From CADEED01 sp046733635 (GTDB lineage: Bacteria; Pseudomonadota; Gammaproteobacteria; Steroidobacterales; Steroidobacteraceae), in assembly GCA_046733635.1 (NCBI GenBank), contig JBKPPO010000382.1, forward strand, positions 1 through 14,760: a DNA stretch of 14,760 nt, given 5' to 3'. Each line of letters begins with the position of its first letter. Within the stretch, counting starts at the first letter, position 1. The notes under the pieces were generated by a model. It was not told the origin of the DNA. It searched no databases and saw only the letters and a program-made list of their open reading frames with translations. The position numbers were made by a program, and so were the translations under genes. Below are positions 13,784 through 14,760 of the stretch, in pieces.

Positions 13784-14401
13784 ATGCACAACGAACGCGA
13801 CGAGACGAATCTGCCGGCGGCCGATGCGGGTGAAGGACCGCTGCGCCTTTTCCGGATCGGGCGGCGCGGCGTTCTGCAATCACTCGCGGGCGTGGGCGCG
13901 GCGGTGTTCGCGACTTCGGCTTCGGCCACACATGCGCATGCACATCACGCGGCGGCTGCCGCTTCTGCCGCGCCGTCCGCGGACTCCGCGGCTTCGGGCC
14001 TTCATTTCCTCGATCAACACGCGTTCGACACCTTGTCAGTGTTGAGCGAGCAGATCGTGCCGGGCTCGCGTGCGGCGCAGGTGCCGGAATTCCTCGATCG
14101 TCTGCTGGCGGTGGAATCCCTCGATACGCAGAAGCGTTTCACACAGGCGCTGGGCGCATTCGAGCGCGATGCGCGCGCTGCGCACGGCAAGCCGTGGAAG
14201 GCGTTGTCGGCGGAGCAGGCCGCCTCCGTGCTCACGAAACTCTCCGCGTTGGCGGACGGCGACGAGGCGCGCGGCCACTTCGATGGCATCAAACGCGCTG
14301 TCGCCGAGACCTACTATTCGACTGAAGTCGGAATGAAAGAGCTGGGCTGGCAAGGCACGGTCGCGTTCGTTCCGCCCACCGCCTGCGCGACGAATCCCTG
14401 A
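13784..14401 (+). CDS. Tat-exported gluconate 2-dehydrogenase subunit 3-like protein
   Basis: A 205-residue protein. RIGRRGVLQSLAGVGAAVFA (residues 24-43) is a twin-arginine signal, with Arg27-Arg28 before a hydrophobic stretch. A His- and Ala-rich segment (THAHAHHAAAAASAAPSA, 49-66) follows, then a helical domain at about 75-190 matching the gluconate 2-dehydrogenase subunit 3 family: FDTLSVLSEQIVPG, VPEFLDRLLA, HFDGIKRAVAETYYSTEVGMKELGWQG. Such small subunits partner GMC dehydrogenases and carry them through the Tat system. The divergent GMC gene (12030-13712) is the obvious partner. The TGA overlaps the next gene's ATG by one base (TGATG), implying translational coupling to the amidohydrolase. 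The start is ATG 13784, set by GAGGAG six bases upstream. Family membership is well supported; partnership is inferred from position. Confidence 0.9.
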   Translation: MHNERDETNLPAADAGEGPLRLFRIGRRGVLQSLAGVGAAVFATSASATHAHAHHAAAAASAAPSADSAASGLHFLDQHAFDTLSVLSEQIVPGSRAAQVPEFLDRLLAVESLDTQKRFTQALGAFERDARAAHGKPWKALSAEQAASVLTKLSALADGDEARGHFDGIKRAVAETYYSTEVGMKELGWQGTVAFVPPTACATNP

Positions 14402-14760
14402 TGAAAAGACTATCGATCCTTGCCAGCGTGTTGCTGGCCACCTCGGCTATTGCCGGCGAACCCGTCTTCGACACCCACGTGCATCTGCGCGACTACGGCG
14501 CTTCGGTGCAGAAGTTCGAATCCGAAGCGCGTGAAGCCGGCATCGAACTCGCGGGCCTCGGGGCCATGTGGTTCGGTGGCACCCACCAGGCGGCCGTCGG
14601 AAATCCCGCGAGCATTCGCACGAACAACGACAGGCTCATCGCGCTCGCCGAGAAAAATCCCAAGGTCATACCCATCGTCACGGTGCATCCCTATGACGGC
14701 CAGGCGGCGCTGGACGAACTCACGCGCGTGGCGGCGCGCGGCGTGAGAACGCTGAAGATC
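14401..14760 (+). CDS. Exported amidohydrolase, C-terminus beyond the window
   Basis: The first 120 residues are visible and the frame is open to the right edge. A short signal peptide (MKRLSILASVLLATSAIA, residues 1-18) is followed at once by FDTHVHL, with His26 and His28 in the HxH metal motif of the amidohydrolase superfamily (amidohydrolase_2 / TIM-barrel type). Next come blocks typical of the first barrel turns: AREAGIELAGLGAMWF, RLIALAEKNPKVIPIVTVHP, LTRVAARGVRTLKI. Relatives hydrolyse lactones or decarboxylate acids. With a neighbouring dehydrogenase that may make lactones, periplasmic lactone hydrolysis is an attractive but unproven role. The later metal ligands and catalytic Asp lie outside the window. 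The one-base overlap with the preceding gene marks an operon. Confidence 0.85.
   Translation, partial: MKRLSILASVLLATSAIAGEPVFDTHVHLRDYGASVQKFESEAREAGIELAGLGAMWFGGTHQAAVGNPASIRTNNDRLIALAEKNPKVIPIVTVHPYDGQAALDELTRVAARGVRTLKI

Noticed and set aside
1..14760. CRISPR array, tRNA, rRNA, insertion sequence or prophage genes
   Set aside because: No regular spacer-repeat array, tRNA cloverleaf, rRNA sequence, transposase or structural phage gene was seen. The Tn5 mosaic end at 29-47 is from library preparation, not a resident transposon.

Overview
This is a GC-rich (roughly 60-65 %) chromosomal window from a Gram-negative bacterium. The gene content suggests a gammaproteobacterium of the Xanthomonadales/Steroidobacterales kind: membrane-anchored GGDEF proteins, a fused wHTH-TM-TolB-like-TPR regulator, a Tat-exported gluconate-dehydrogenase-type subunit, and many signal peptides. 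This placement is an inference from protein style; there is no rRNA or marker gene in view. Bases 1-47 are not genomic: they read as the end of a P7 primer, a 10-base index and the Nextera Read-2 transposase adapter. Native sequence therefore begins at about base 48.

Left block (48-2681, + strand): the 3' part of an unrecognised gene whose product has helical, Ig-like and possibly peptidoglycan-binding-like segments. A GTGA overlap couples it to a 493-residue protein that joins a trypsin-like serine peptidase domain to a SleB/CwlJ-type cell-wall hydrolase domain. I saw no signal peptide on the fusion.

Second block (2682-6560, + strand): a decayed fragment of a diguanylate cyclase gene, then two full-length paralogous membrane diguanylate cyclases (3137-4519 and 5175-6560). 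They share an N-terminal membrane anchor, a periplasmic beta-rich sensor resembling a carbohydrate-binding jelly roll, a second TM, a coiled coil and GGEEF with an intact RxxD inhibitory site. A small secreted 130-residue protein gene sits between them.

Third block (6618-11849): a secreted PD40 beta-propeller gene (-) is divergent from a membrane-bound wHTH/TPR regulator (+). The 105-base gap between them holds a ladder of CTCAA-type direct repeats at about 10-base spacing, a good candidate operator. The regulator converges on a gene for a large secreted protein (-) with an N-terminal propeller-like half and two related jelly-roll modules.

Right block (12030-14760): a GMC-family FAD dehydrogenase (-) is divergent from a Tat-exported gluconate-2-dehydrogenase subunit-3-like protein (+). 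That gene overlaps by one base a signal-peptide-bearing amidohydrolase gene that runs off the right edge. Together they suggest a periplasmic route that oxidises a sugar or polyol and hydrolyses the product, possibly a lactone. The many secreted or periplasm-facing products suggest that the window serves sensing and processing of extracellular carbohydrate-like compounds, but no substrate can be read from the sequence.
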